Positions 27,084-36,321 of a stretch of DNA of 64,000 nt are shown in pieces. The stretch is from Hyphomicrobiales bacterium (GTDB taxonomy: Bacteria > Pseudomonadota > Alphaproteobacteria > Rhizobiales > Rhizobiaceae). The translations under genes were made by a program, and so were the position numbers. Within the stretch, counting starts at the first letter, position 1. Each line of letters begins with the position of its first letter. A model generated the notes under the pieces. That model was not told where the DNA came from and searched no databases. It saw only the letters and a list, made by a program, of their open reading frames with translations. The stretch spans positions 186,001-250,000 of the forward strand of contig UBZP01000020.1 of assembly GCA_900469965.1 (NCBI GenBank), written 5' to 3'.

Positions 27084-27884
27084 ATGAAAACCCTGCAAAC
27101 GGATGACAACCCGTTCGAGATCCTCGACGGGGACGCGCGCTGCGGCCTCGTCCTTCTCGCCGACCACGCGACCAACCGCGTCCCCCCGGCCTACGACCGC
27201 CTCGGTCTTCCCGAAACCGCCTTTGCGCGCCACATCGCCTACGACATCGGCATCGAGGGGCTGACGCGGGCGCTGGCGGAGCGGCTCGGCGTGCCCGCGG
27301 TGATGAGCCGCTTCTCGCGCCTGCTGATCGATCCCAACCGCGGCGAGGACGACCCGACCCTGATCATGCGGATTTCCGACGGTGCGATCGTGCCCGGCAA
27401 CCACCCGATCACGGAGGCGGAATGGCAGCACCGGCTCGAGACCTACCACCGCCCCTACCATGGCGCCGTGTCGGAGACGATCGGCAGGGTGGCGGCGGCG
27501 AGCGGCCGGGCGCCGCTGGTGATCTCGCTGCATTCCTTCACCCCGTCCTGGAAGGGGGTGCCGCGCCCCTGGCACATCACCGTGCTGTGGGACAGCGACC
27601 ATCGCGCCGTCGACCCGCTGCTGTCCGAACTGGCCGCCATTCCCGGTGTCCTGACCGCCAGCAACGAGCCCTATGACGGAGCGCTGCGGGGCGACACCAT
27701 GTTCCGCCACTGCATGAAGACCGGCATCCCGCATGCCCTGATCGAGGTGCGCCAGGACGAGATCGGCGACGCCGCCGGCATCGCGCGATGGGCGGAGCGG
27801 CTCGCCCCGATCCTTACCCGCTTGAACGCCGACGAAGCGCTTCACACCTATCAGATATTCCCCTCGCGCACCGGGCCCTACTGA
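27084..27884 (+). CDS. N-formylglutamate amidohydrolase family protein
   Basis: This 266-residue protein matches the N-formylglutamate amidohydrolase family: VLLADHATNRVPP, LIDPNRGEDDPTLIM, ISLHSFTP and HALIEVRQDEIGD. Such enzymes hydrolyse N-formylglutamate in the five-step histidine pathway, but this short branch also occurs outside hut clusters and no hut genes are nearby, so the substrate is open. It is followed after 59 bases by a DUF1244 gene. Confidence 0.82.
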   Translation: MKTLQTDDNPFEILDGDARCGLVLLADHATNRVPPAYDRLGLPETAFARHIAYDIGIEGLTRALAERLGVPAVMSRFSRLLIDPNRGEDDPTLIMRISDGAIVPGNHPITEAEWQHRLETYHRPYHGAVSETIGRVAAASGRAPLVISLHSFTPSWKGVPRPWHITVLWDSDHRAVDPLLSELAAIPGVLTASNEPYDGALRGDTMFRHCMKTGIPHALIEVRQDEIGDAAGIARWAERLAPILTRLNADEALHTYQIFPSRTGPY

Positions 27885-27943
27885 CCGGCCGGGGATCGAA
27901 ACCGGGCGAGACGACCAGCAGGCATCGCCCACGGAGGACCGAC

Positions 27944-28249
27944 ATGGACGAACTCAGCGAAGAACAACGCACGGCCTTCGAGGCCGCCGCCTTCCGGCGG
28001 CTCGTCTCGCACCTGCGCGAGCGGACGGACGTGCAGAACATCGACCTGATGAACCTCGCCGGCTTCTGCCGCAACTGCCTGTCGAACTGGTATCGCGAGG
28101 CGGCCAATGCCGCGGGCGTGGCGATGGACAAGGAGGAGTCCCGCGAGATCATCTACGGAATGCCCTATGACGCCTGGCGCGAACTGCACCAGAAGGAAGC
28201 GAGCGCCGAGCAGAAGGCCGCTTTCGAGGTCAACCGCCCGCACGAATGA
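27944..28249 (+). CDS. DUF1244 family protein
   Basis: This 101-residue protein is recognised by NIDLMNLAGFCRNCLSNWYR and GMPYDAWRELHQ. The CxxC pair in FCRNC is conserved in the family and could bind metal. ACGGAGGACC is an excellent ribosome site for the ATG at 27944. The family is widespread in proteobacteria with an unknown role. It precedes gapR by 210 bases. Confidence 0.83.
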   Translation: MDELSEEQRTAFEAAAFRRLVSHLRERTDVQNIDLMNLAGFCRNCLSNWYREAANAAGVAMDKEESREIIYGMPYDAWRELHQKEASAEQKAAFEVNRPHE

Positions 28250-28459
28250 CGGGCCGCGCCCGCTCCCTTGCAGCTGCCGGAGTCTCGCCGCGGCGAAACC
28301 CGCCCGTGATGCGGCAACGGCCGGGCGAGGATAGCGTGGGTATCTTGTATAAGCCGCGAAAATTGCCGCGGCCCTGCTGATAGGTCTTGATCTCGCCGGA
28401 ACTTCGCGGCAGATCACGCCATCACGTCCATTCATTTTTCCCCAGTCAAGGAGAAGACC

Positions 28460-28723
28460 ATGTCCGATGCTCACGGCGTCGCCCGCGACCAGCTTCGTGC
28501 TTTCATCGAGCGGATCGAGCGCCTGGAAGAAGAAAAGAAGACGATCGCCGACGACATCAAGGATGTCTACGGCGAGGCCAAGGGCGTCGGCTTCGACACC
28601 AAGATCCTGCGCAAGGTGATCCAGATCCGCAAGCAGGATAAGGACGAGCGCATGGAGCAGGAGGCGATCCTGGACACCTACCTGCAGGCGCTGGGCATGG
28701 TCGACCTGCCGCCGGAAGAATGA
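28460..28723 (+). CDS. gapR: GapR-like nucleoid-associated protein (DUF2312)
   Basis: This 87-residue coiled-coil protein of the DUF2312 family has [19 protein letters not shown], then [18 protein letters not shown] and [11 protein letters not shown], closely matching Caulobacter GapR. GapR encircles overtwisted DNA ahead of replication and transcription and aids topoisomerases. A CAAGGAGAAG ribosome site precedes it. It ends at a very strong bidirectional terminator shared with the DUF882 gene. Confidence 0.88.
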   Translation: MSDAHGVARDQLRAFIERIERLEEEKKTIADDIKDVYGEAKGVGFDTKILRKVIQIRKQDKDERMEQEAILDTYLQALGMVDLPPEE

Positions 28724-28746
28724 CAGGCCGACCGCAAGGTCGCACG

Positions 28747-28781
28747 AAAAAGCCCGCCGAACCTGGTTCGGCGGGCTTTTT
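28747..28781. terminator. Strong bidirectional terminator (gapR / DUF882)
   Basis: AAAAAGCCCGCCGAAC (28747-28762) pairs perfectly with 28766-28781, a 16-base-pair stem with loop CTG, ending TTTTT on each strand. It serves both convergent genes. Confidence 0.9.
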
Positions 28782-28805
28782 CGTATCGGTTCGAAGGCGC
28801 GACCG

Positions 28806-30668
28806 TCAGTCGGTTTCGGAGAACTTCCGCACTTCCATGAAATTGACGGCGGTGCCGCTGAAGCGGCCGGCGTCGATGCTCGCCGTCTCCGGCTGGAAAC
28901 CGGCCTTGTAGACGGTCGTCGGGGCTTCGCGCATCGACCGGCTGACGAAACGCGGCGCCTTCACCGGCTTCGACAGCGTCGCGACCCGGCCCTGCGTCAG
29001 GGCCCACTGCGAGATGATCTTCTGGGTCAGCTTCGGCTCGGTGCGGATCGCCCCGCGCGCGGCAGCCTCCGCATCCTGCTTCTTCGGGCGGCCGCCCTTG
29101 GCGGGCACCTCGTTGACCGGAACGTCGAAGGCGGTCAGCGCTTCACGCGCGGCACCGGACGGACGCGGCACGAAGGCGGCCAGTTCGACGGCCTCCTCCT
29201 CCGCGCTCTCGTCGCTGGGCACCGCAAGCGCGACGCGCGTCGCAGCCTCTGCCGAGATCCCGGCGTCGGGCTCGGCCTCGGCCTCGGCGACCACGGCGAC
29301 ATCGGCAGCGCCGGCCTGGTTCGGGACGCCGACATCGGCCTCCGCCACCGCGAGCCAGGCGGCATCGTCACCCGGACGCGAGCCCGGAACGGGGATCAGC
29401 GCCGCCGTCATCGCACCCGGCTCGGCTTCGCCGGGAAGCGTGCGGGGACCGAGCATCTGGGGCACCGGAACCTTGTAGGCGCCGAGGTCGGCGAATTCGC
29501 TCTGCGGCAGGGCGGCCACCGGCGCCGCCGGCTCGGCGGCGGCGAGCGCGGCTGCGGCATTGTTCGCCGCCGGCGGGACCAGCGCCAGTTCGGAGGCGGC
29601 GGGTGCTGCGGCATCCGGAGCGGCATTGTCGCGGAAGGCGGGCCGGACCAGCGGGATCGGCGCGTTGAGCTCGGCGATCTGCGTCTCGGTGACTTCGGTC
29701 TCGGTGACCGTCGGCCGCGCTTCCGGCGTCGCGTCGGAAGGCTCGGAGCCGCCGACGCCCGGAAGGGCTTCCGCCGTTGCGGCAGCACCGGCGCGTGCGG
29801 CGGGCTTGGCCTCTTCCAGCGGCTCGGCGCTGGCAATGGCCGTGGGTTCTTCGTCTTCATCCCCGCCGCCGCCGAAGAGGGCCGCGAAGAAGTTCCGGCG
29901 CTTGCCGGTCGATTTCTCGTCCGCCGATCCGCCGCCGGCGACCTGAACGGCATCCGCGCCGACCCGGCGCTTGTAGTCGGCGACCGCCTGCTGGTAGCCC
30001 GGCAGCGGCTTGCCGTCGGAGGGGACGTGCATCGTCTTGCCGTCGGGGAACAGCGACACCAGCTCCTGGCGGCTCATGCGCGGCCAAGCGCGGACGCTGC
30101 CGACGTCCATGTGAACGAAGGGCGAGCCGGAGGTGGGATAGTAGCCGACGCCGCCGACCTGGAATTTCATGCCGATCTCGCGCAGCTTCTTCAGCTTCAC
30201 GTCGGGCAGGTAGAAGTCCATCGCCTTGCCGAGCATGTGCTGGCTCTTCTTGGCCACGCCCTTCGAGCGCGAACGCAGCATCGAGTTGGTGGCGGGCGAA
30301 CGATAGGCGGAAACGACGTGGATATAGGCGCGCGAGCCGCTCTTCTGGTAGACCTCCCAGATGAGGTCGAAGAGCCGCGGATCCATCTTGGTCGGCTCGT
30401 TGCGGCGCCAGTCGCGCAGGAAACGGTTGAGCTGCTGGAGGCCCTTCTGATCGTAGCGCCCGTTGCGCTTGAAGGTGATCTCCGCCTTTTCATTGGTATG
30501 GACGAAATAGACTTTCAGCGTGCGCGTGCCGGAGGCGGCATCGGTCGCCGAGGGGACCAGGGCCGGAACGACGAGCGAAACGGCCATGGCAGCGATGGTC
30601 AGAACCTTGGGCGTCCTCGCCAGCGCCGCCCTGCACATGGCTAGCGCGCTGGCTCCCCGGAGCGTCAT
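28806..30668 (-). CDS. DUF882 (YcbK-like M15 peptidase) with long Ala/Pro-rich tail
   Basis: About 620 residues. An N-terminal signal segment ends near SATDAASG. The DUF882/peptidase M15 domain follows (about residues 45-200) with VVSAYRSPATN, SQHMLGKAMDFYLPD (HxxGxAxD metal motif) and PFVHMDVG (second metal His). This fits a zinc-dependent murein endopeptidase related to MepK. The remaining 400 or so residues are low complexity (Ala, Glu, Pro) and probably extended. The start MTLRGASALAMC was chosen because an earlier in-frame Met gives no proper signal peptide. Confidence 0.85.
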   Translation of the reverse strand: MTLRGASALAMCRAALARTPKVLTIAAMAVSLVVPALVPSATDAASGTRTLKVYFVHTNEKAEITFKRNGRYDQKGLQQLNRFLRDWRRNEPTKMDPRLFDLIWEVYQKSGSRAYIHVVSAYRSPATNSMLRSRSKGVAKKSQHMLGKAMDFYLPDVKLKKLREIGMKFQVGGVGYYPTSGSPFVHMDVGSVRAWPRMSRQELVSLFPDGKTMHVPSDGKPLPGYQQAVADYKRRVGADAVQVAGGGSADEKSTGKRRNFFAALFGGGGDEDEEPTAIASAEPLEEAKPAARAGAAATAEALPGVGGSEPSDATPEARPTVTETEVTETQIAELNAPIPLVRPAFRDNAAPDAAAPAASELALVPPAANNAAAALAAAEPAAPVAALPQSEFADLGAYKVPVPQMLGPRTLPGEAEPGAMTAALIPVPGSRPGDDAAWLAVAEADVGVPNQAGAADVAVVAEAEAEPDAGISAEAATRVALAVPSDESAEEEAVELAAFVPRPSGAAREALTAFDVPVNEVPAKGGRPKKQDAEAAARGAIRTEPKLTQKIISQWALTQGRVATLSKPVKAPRFVSRSMREAPTTVYKAGFQPETASIDAGRFSGTAVNFMEVRKFSETD

Positions 30669-30867
30669 CGATCCGATAAAATTTGCCAACTCTATCCCCG
30701 TCCTGCGGACAATGGTCGTCCCTGATAGCTCAGATGACGACCAATTGCGGTAACAGCATGGCAAATCCGCCACAGTCGCCAATACAGTACCCTTATAGTG
30801 AACGATCCACTAACAAGGCATGAACGGCAACCGGAAAAGCACGAGGCGATTGAGAAATCAACTGAAT

Positions 30868-32406
30868 TCAGGCTACTTCCCTTAACGGATTATCTGGATC
30901 GATGCCATAATCTTTGAGTTTTCGATACAAAGTCGACCTGCCGATGCCCAATTTGCGGGCAACCTGGCTCATCTGGCCATGATAGAACTTCAAGGCAAAC
31001 CGGATCAGTTCCTCTTCTACATCGGCCAGCCGGCGCACCTGGCCGCCGCCGTCGAGGCTCGGGATCGTGTTTTCGTTGACCGCCGGCGCACGTGATTCGG
31101 CGTGCTCCTCGCTGCGGAACTCGGGATAGACCGAGGGCAGCCGGACCGACGCGAGCCGGGGCGCGGGCGGCGCGCTCGCCACGTCCCAGGACACCGTCCC
31201 CTCGGCGGAGATCGAATGGCCGGGCACCTGTGTAGCGATCTGCGGGAAATCGGAGGTGTGCAGTTCCGAGCCCTGTGCGAGAACGACCGCGCGGAAGATC
31301 GCGTTCTCCAGCTGGCGGATGTTGCCCGGCCAGTCGAAGGCCGTCAGCAGCGCCAGGGCGGCGGACGAGACCGTCAGCGGCGTCGCCAGCTTCTGCTCGC
31401 CCGCGAAGCGCTCGACGAACGAGCGGACGAGCACCGGAATGTCCTCCTTGCGCTTGCGCAGCGCCGGGATCGTGATCGGGAAGACGTTGAGCCGGTAGTA
31501 GAGGTCTTCGCGGAAGCGGCCCTCCTTCACCTCGGTGATCAGGTCCTTGTTGGTGGCCGAGATCAGCCGGACGTTGACCTTCTGCGGAGAGCGCGCCCCG
31601 ACCGTCTCGATCTCGCCCTGCTGCACGGCGCGCAGCAGCTTGACCTGCACCTCGAGCGGCAGGTCGCCGATCTCGTCGAGGAAGATCGTGCCGCCGTCGG
31701 CTTCGGCGAACTTGCCGATGTGCCGCTCGGTGGCGCCGGTGAACGCCCCCTTCTCGTGGCCGAACAGGATGCTTTCGACGAGGTTGTGCGGGATGGCGCC
31801 GCAGTTGACGGTGACGAACGGCTTGCTGGCCCGGTCGCTGGCCGACTGGATGGCGCGGGCGATCATCTCCTTGCCGACGCCGGATTCGCCCTCGATCACC
31901 ACCGGGATGTTCGATTGCGCCGCCCGGCGCGCCAGTTCGATCACCCGCAGCATCTCCGGGCTCGCCGAGACGATGTCGTCGAACTGCACCGCCTCGCTGC
32001 GGACGCGGCGGGTGGTGCGGCCGCGATAGTCGCGCTGCTCGAGCTTCAGCGCGTTGTCGATGGCGACGCCGAGCCGCTCGGGCGACACCGGCTTGACGAC
32101 GAAATCGAACGCGCCGGCGCGCATCGCCATCACCACGGTCTCGAGCCCGCCCTGCCCGGTCTGGACGACGACGGGAATGGCGATCTCGCGTTCTGCGAGC
32201 GCATCGAGGAAGGCGCTGCCATTCATTTCGGGCATCATCAGGTCGAGCAGAATGACGCTGATGAGACCGCCCTTGCGGTCGAGAACGTCCAGGCCCTGTC
32301 GGCCGTTTTCGGCCATGTGCGCGACATGGCCGTTGCGTTCGATCATGTTCTTCAGAAGCCTGCGCTGGACAGGATCATCGTCGATGACAAGAATGTGGGC
32401 CGTCAT
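30868..32406 (-). CDS. Sigma-54-dependent response regulator (NtrC family)
   Basis: This 512-residue regulator has a receiver domain with phospho-acceptor Asp55 in [13 protein letters not shown]. An AAA+ domain follows with Walker A GESGVGKE, the sigma-54-contacting GAFTGA loop and Walker [14 protein letters not shown]-terminal Fis-type helix-turn-helix reads [20 protein letters not shown]. The intact GAFTGA means it should activate sigma-54 promoters. The start follows a perfect AAGGAGATG site. No sensor kinase is adjacent, so its signal and regulon are unknown. Confidence 0.92.
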   Translation of the reverse strand: MTAHILVIDDDPVQRRLLKNMIERNGHVAHMAENGRQGLDVLDRKGGLISVILLDLMMPEMNGSAFLDALAEREIAIPVVVQTGQGGLETVVMAMRAGAFDFVVKPVSPERLGVAIDNALKLEQRDYRGRTTRRVRSEAVQFDDIVSASPEMLRVIELARRAAQSNIPVVIEGESGVGKEMIARAIQSASDRASKPFVTVNCGAIPHNLVESILFGHEKGAFTGATERHIGKFAEADGGTIFLDEIGDLPLEVQVKLLRAVQQGEIETVGARSPQKVNVRLISATNKDLITEVKEGRFREDLYYRLNVFPITIPALRKRKEDIPVLVRSFVERFAGEQKLATPLTVSSAALALLTAFDWPGNIRQLENAIFRAVVLAQGSELHTSDFPQIATQVPGHSISAEGTVSWDVASAPPAPRLASVRLPSVYPEFRSEEHAESRAPAVNENTIPSLDGGGQVRRLADVEEELIRFALKFYHGQMSQVARKLGIGRSTLYRKLKDYGIDPDNPLREVA

Positions 32407-32567
32407 TGGTACATCTCCTTGCCCTCCACGCATCATGCGCAGAGTTGGCACAACAATACCGACGGACCTTGGCACGAAGGGTTGAACATGCCGTTTTGAG
32501 AAAGGCTTGCATTTTAACCAACGACGACGCAAGCAAACGCCAATCGCATCAGACACGAGGCCAACCG

Positions 32568-34433
32568 ATGCCCATCTTCAGAAATTCGCCCCAGATCCAC
32601 CACGCGACCGCGACCGCCGGCGCCTCGGCCGGAACCCTGTCCGGCGATCTCGGCGAGCTGCCGCTGTGGAACCTCGGCGACCTCTATGCTTCGCCCAAGG
32701 CGCCGGAATTTGCCGCCGACCTGAAGCGTGGCGAGGCGGATGCGCTGGCCTTCGAGGCCAGGTGGAAGGGCCGGCTCGACGAGGCCGCCGGCAAGACCGG
32801 CGCCGATGGCATCGGCCAGGCCGTCAAGGAGTTCGAGGCGCTGGACGACCTGCTCGGCCGCATCTCCTCCTTCGCCGGGCTGACCTACTTCTCCAACACC
32901 ACCGACCCGGCCAACGGCAAGTTCTACGGCGACGTGCAGTCGAAGATCACCGACATCTCCTCGCACCTTCTGTTTTTCGCCTTGGAATTGAACAGGATAG
33001 ACGACGCGCGCCTGGAAGCCTGCCTCCGCGACGACAAGGTCGCCGGCCACTTCCGCCCATGGATCGAGGACCTGCGCAAGGAGAAGCCGCACCAGCTCGA
33101 CGACCGCACCGAGCAGCTCTTCCTGGAGAAGTCGATGACCGGCGCCGCCGCCTGGAACCGGCTGTTCGACGAGACCATGGCCTCGCTGCGCTACGAGATC
33201 GACGGCGAGGACGTGCCGCTGGAGGTGGCGCTGAACCTTCTGCAGGATGTGAGCGGCGAGACCCGCCGCAAGGCCGCGATGGCGCTGGCCAAGACCTTTG
33301 AGGACAACATCCGCACCTTCACCCTCATCACCAACACGCTCGCCAAGGACAAGGAAATCTCCGACCGCTGGCGCGGCTTTGACGACATCGCCGACAGCCG
33401 GCACCTGGCCAACCGCGTCGAGCGCGAGGTGGTCGACGCGCTGGCCGCCGCCGTGCGCGAGGCCTATCCGCGGCTGTCGCACCGCTACTATGCGATGAAG
33501 GCGAAGTGGCTCGGAATGGAACAGCTCGAATTCTGGGACCGCAACGCGCCGTTGCCGGAGACCCCCGCCACGCTGATCCCCTGGAGCGACGCGAAGGAGA
33601 CGGTGCTTTCCGCCTACCGCGCCTTCGCGCCGGAAATGGCGGCGATCGCCGGCCGCTTCTTCGACGAGAGCTGGATCGATGCGCCCGTGCGACCCGGCAA
33701 GGCGCCCGGCGCCTTCGCCCACCCGACCGTGCCCTCGGCCCACCCCTATGTGCTCGTCAACTACATGGGCAAGCCGCGCGACGTGATGACGCTGGCGCAC
33801 GAGCTCGGCCACGGCGTTCACCAGGTACTCGCCGCCGGCCAGGGCGCGCTGATGGCCTCCACCCCGCTGACGCTCGCCGAAACCGCCTCCGTCTTCGGCG
33901 AGATGCTGACCTTCCGCTCGCTGCTCGAACAGACGAAGGACAAGCGCGAGCGCAAGGCGATGCTCGCCCAGAAGGTCGAGGACATGATCAACACGGTCGT
34001 GCGCCAGATCGCCTTCTACGAGTTCGAGCGCAAGGTCCACACCGCCCGCAAGGAGGGCGAGCTGACCGCCGAGCAGATCGGCGAGCTGTGGCTCTCCGTC
34101 CAGTCAGACAGCCTCGGCCCGGCGATCCGGATCTCCGAGGGCTACGAGACCTACTGGGCCTATATCCCCCACTTCATCCATTCGCCCTTCTACGTCTACG
34201 CCTATGCCTTCGGCGACTGCCTGGTGAACTCGCTCTATGCCGTCTACCAGCAAGCCGAGAGCGGCTTCCAAGAGAAGTACTTCGAGATGCTCAAGGCCGG
34301 CGGCACCCGCCACCACTCCGACCTCCTGCGCCCCTTCGGCCTCAATGCCGCCGACCCGTCGTTCTGGAGCAAGGGCCTGTCGATGATCGAAGGGCTCATC
34401 GACGAGCTGGAGGCGCTTGATAGGGACGCCTGA
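32568..34433 (+). CDS. pepF: M3-family oligoendopeptidase F
   Basis: This 621-residue zinc metallopeptidase cleaves oligopeptides in the cytoplasm. The zinc motif HELGH starts at His411 in DVMTLAHELGHGVHQ, with the third ligand Glu expected in the downstream LAETASVFGEML segment. It diverges from the sigma-54 regulator gene, and the 161-base spacer holds two TTGGCAC -24-like elements. Start MPIFRNSPQIHH was chosen for family length. Confidence 0.94.
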   Translation: MPIFRNSPQIHHATATAGASAGTLSGDLGELPLWNLGDLYASPKAPEFAADLKRGEADALAFEARWKGRLDEAAGKTGADGIGQAVKEFEALDDLLGRISSFAGLTYFSNTTDPANGKFYGDVQSKITDISSHLLFFALELNRIDDARLEACLRDDKVAGHFRPWIEDLRKEKPHQLDDRTEQLFLEKSMTGAAAWNRLFDETMASLRYEIDGEDVPLEVALNLLQDVSGETRRKAAMALAKTFEDNIRTFTLITNTLAKDKEISDRWRGFDDIADSRHLANRVEREVVDALAAAVREAYPRLSHRYYAMKAKWLGMEQLEFWDRNAPLPETPATLIPWSDAKETVLSAYRAFAPEMAAIAGRFFDESWIDAPVRPGKAPGAFAHPTVPSAHPYVLVNYMGKPRDVMTLAHELGHGVHQVLAAGQGALMASTPLTLAETASVFGEMLTFRSLLEQTKDKRERKAMLAQKVEDMINTVVRQIAFYEFERKVHTARKEGELTAEQIGELWLSVQSDSLGPAIRISEGYETYWAYIPHFIHSPFYVYAYAFGDCLVNSLYAVYQQAESGFQEKYFEMLKAGGTRHHSDLLRPFGLNAADPSFWSKGLSMIEGLIDELEALDRDA

Positions 34434-34498
34434 CACCGACCGCGCCGCGCCGCAAAGAGCAAGGCGCGGCAGGACAAAGAGATCCGAGTGCCGAAGAG

Positions 34499-35656
34499 AT
34501 GACCGATCGCCCACGCTTTGTGCTCCTGCGCGACGACCGCGAAGACAGGACGACGGTGTTCGCCGATCCGATCGCGACGGTGACGGTGCGCCGGCGGGCC
34601 GATTTCGAGCCCGCCTTCCGCACCCTGCAGGCGGCGCATGCGGACGGCAAGTGGATCGCCGGCTTCATGAGCTACGAGGCCGGCCACCTGTTCGAGCCGA
34701 AGCTCGCGCTCTTCGCGGTCGAGGGACGCGAGACGCCGCTGATGAGCTTCGGCATCTTCGACGCGCCGGCGGACGACCATCCGCTCGCCACGCCGAGACA
34801 CCGGACCGAGAACGAACCCTTTCTGGCCGAGCCGAAAGCGGAATGGGATATCGAGGCCTATCGCCGCCGCTTCGACCGGCTGCACCGCCACCTGCGCGAG
34901 GGTGACTGCTACCAGGCGAACCTGACGATGCCGGTCCGCGCCCGCTGGAACGGCGATCCCGTCACAGCCTTCTGGTCGCTGATCGAGCGCCAGCCGGTGA
35001 AGTACGGCGCGCTCATCTCACTCGACGGACCGATCCTGCTGTCGCGCTCGCCGGAATTGTTCTTCCGCGTCGACGCCGACGGCGTCATCGAGACGCATCC
35101 GATGAAGGGCACCGCGCCGCGCGGGACGAGCGCCGCCGAGGACGAGGCGATCGTCGCCGCCATGCTGGCCGACCCGAAGTCGCAGGCCGAGAACCGGATG
35201 ATCGTCGACCTGCTGCGCAACGACATCTCGCGGATCTCCGAGGTCGGCACGCTGGAGGTGCCGAGGCTCTTTGCGATCGAGACCTATCCGACCGTGCACC
35301 AGATGGTCAGCCACGTCCGCGCCCGGCTCCTGCCCGGTACATCCCTGCGCGACATCTTCGCCGCCCTCTTTCCCTGCGGCTCGGTGACGGGTGCTCCGAA
35401 GATGCGGGCGATGGAGATCCTGCACGATCTGGAGGCCGGCCCCCGCGACGCCTATTGCGGCGCGATCGGCATGATCGCGCCGGACGGCACCATGCAGTTC
35501 AACGTCGCGATCCGCACGATCTCGCTTTTTCCCGGCGGCGAGGCCGTCTTCAACGTCGGCGGCGGCATCGTCTTCGATTCCACCGCCGAGGCCGAATACG
35601 AGGAATGCCTGCTGAAGGCGCGCTTTGCCGTGGGGGACCAATGGATCTCTCGCTGA
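34499..35656 (+). CDS. pabB: Aminodeoxychorismate synthase component I
   Basis: This 385-residue enzyme aminates chorismate to 4-amino-4-deoxychorismate in folate synthesis. The chorismate-binding domain shows HPMKGTAPRG with the PabB-type Lys, LLRNDISRISE, YPTVHQMVSHV and PCGSVTGAPKMRAMEIL. It lacks the glutaminase domain, which would be PabA elsewhere. The downstream aminotransferase class IV gene overlaps it by 16 bases, consistent with pabB-pabC translational coupling. Confidence 0.92.
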   Translation: MTDRPRFVLLRDDREDRTTVFADPIATVTVRRRADFEPAFRTLQAAHADGKWIAGFMSYEAGHLFEPKLALFAVEGRETPLMSFGIFDAPADDHPLATPRHRTENEPFLAEPKAEWDIEAYRRRFDRLHRHLREGDCYQANLTMPVRARWNGDPVTAFWSLIERQPVKYGALISLDGPILLSRSPELFFRVDADGVIETHPMKGTAPRGTSAAEDEAIVAAMLADPKSQAENRMIVDLLRNDISRISEVGTLEVPRLFAIETYPTVHQMVSHVRARLLPGTSLRDIFAALFPCGSVTGAPKMRAMEILHDLEAGPRDAYCGAIGMIAPDGTMQFNVAIRTISLFPGGEAVFNVGGGIVFDSTAEAEYEECLLKARFAVGDQWISR

Positions 35657-36321
35657 TCGAGACGCTGCGCTGGGAGCCGGAGGCGGGCTTCGTCCGGCTG
35701 GAACGGCATCTGGCCCGGCTGGGGCACTCGGCCGCAGCCCTCGGACTGCCGGGCGCCGAGGGCGCGCAGGCGGCGTTGACACAGGCGGTGACGACGGCTG
35801 TCGCCAATGCGGCACGTGCACCCGGCAACGGCGCGACCACGCTCCCCTCCACCACGCAGCCCGCCCCCCTTCGCGTCCGGCTCGAGCTCTTCGGCGACGG
35901 CCGTATCGAGGTGAAGACCGCGCCCTTCGCGCCGCTCGCAGCCGATGCGACCTGGACGGTCGGGATCGCCAGGACCCGGCTCTCCTCCGCAGACCCGCTA
36001 CTGCGCCACAAGACCTCCCGCCGTGCCGCATACGAGGCGGCCCGCGCCGAGTTCGCCGCGGGCGCAGCCGACGAGGTGCTGCTCCTGAACGAGCGCGGCG
36101 AGGTCTGCGAAGGCACCATCACCTCCGTCTTTATCGACGACGGCACCGGCATCCTGAAAACGCCGCCCCTCGCCTGCGGCCTGCTCGCCGGCGTGCTGCG
36201 CGAGGACCTGATCGCAAGCGGCCGGGCGCGGGAGGCGGTGCTGCAGGCAGGCGACCTGGCGGCGGGCCGGCTGTTCGTCGGCAACTCGCTGCGCGGGTTG
36301 ATTGCGGCAAGGCTCGCATGA
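35641..36321 (+). CDS. pabC: Aminodeoxychorismate lyase-like (class IV aminotransferase)
   Basis: This 226-residue PLP enzyme of the class IV aminotransferase fold has the PLP-binding lysine Lys124 in LLRHKTSRR, and EVLLLNERGEVCEGTITSVF as the cofactor pocket. Overlap with pabB points to 4-amino-4-deoxychorismate lyase, releasing p-aminobenzoate and pyruvate. An insertion of about 25 residues (around 50-75) is Ala/Thr/Pro-rich and atypical. Its stop overlaps the next ATG. Confidence 0.85.
   Translation: MDLSLIETLRWEPEAGFVRLERHLARLGHSAAALGLPGAEGAQAALTQAVTTAVANAARAPGNGATTLPSTTQPAPLRVRLELFGDGRIEVKTAPFAPLAADATWTVGIARTRLSSADPLLRHKTSRRAAYEAARAEFAAGAADEVLLLNERGEVCEGTITSVFIDDGTGILKTPPLACGLLAGVLREDLIASGRAREAVLQAGDLAAGRLFVGNSLRGLIAARLA

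Noticed and set aside
30669-30782. N-terminal extension of the DUF882 gene to a Met at 30782
   Set aside because: The extra 38 residues contain no signal peptide and are not family-like; the downstream start yields a proper one.
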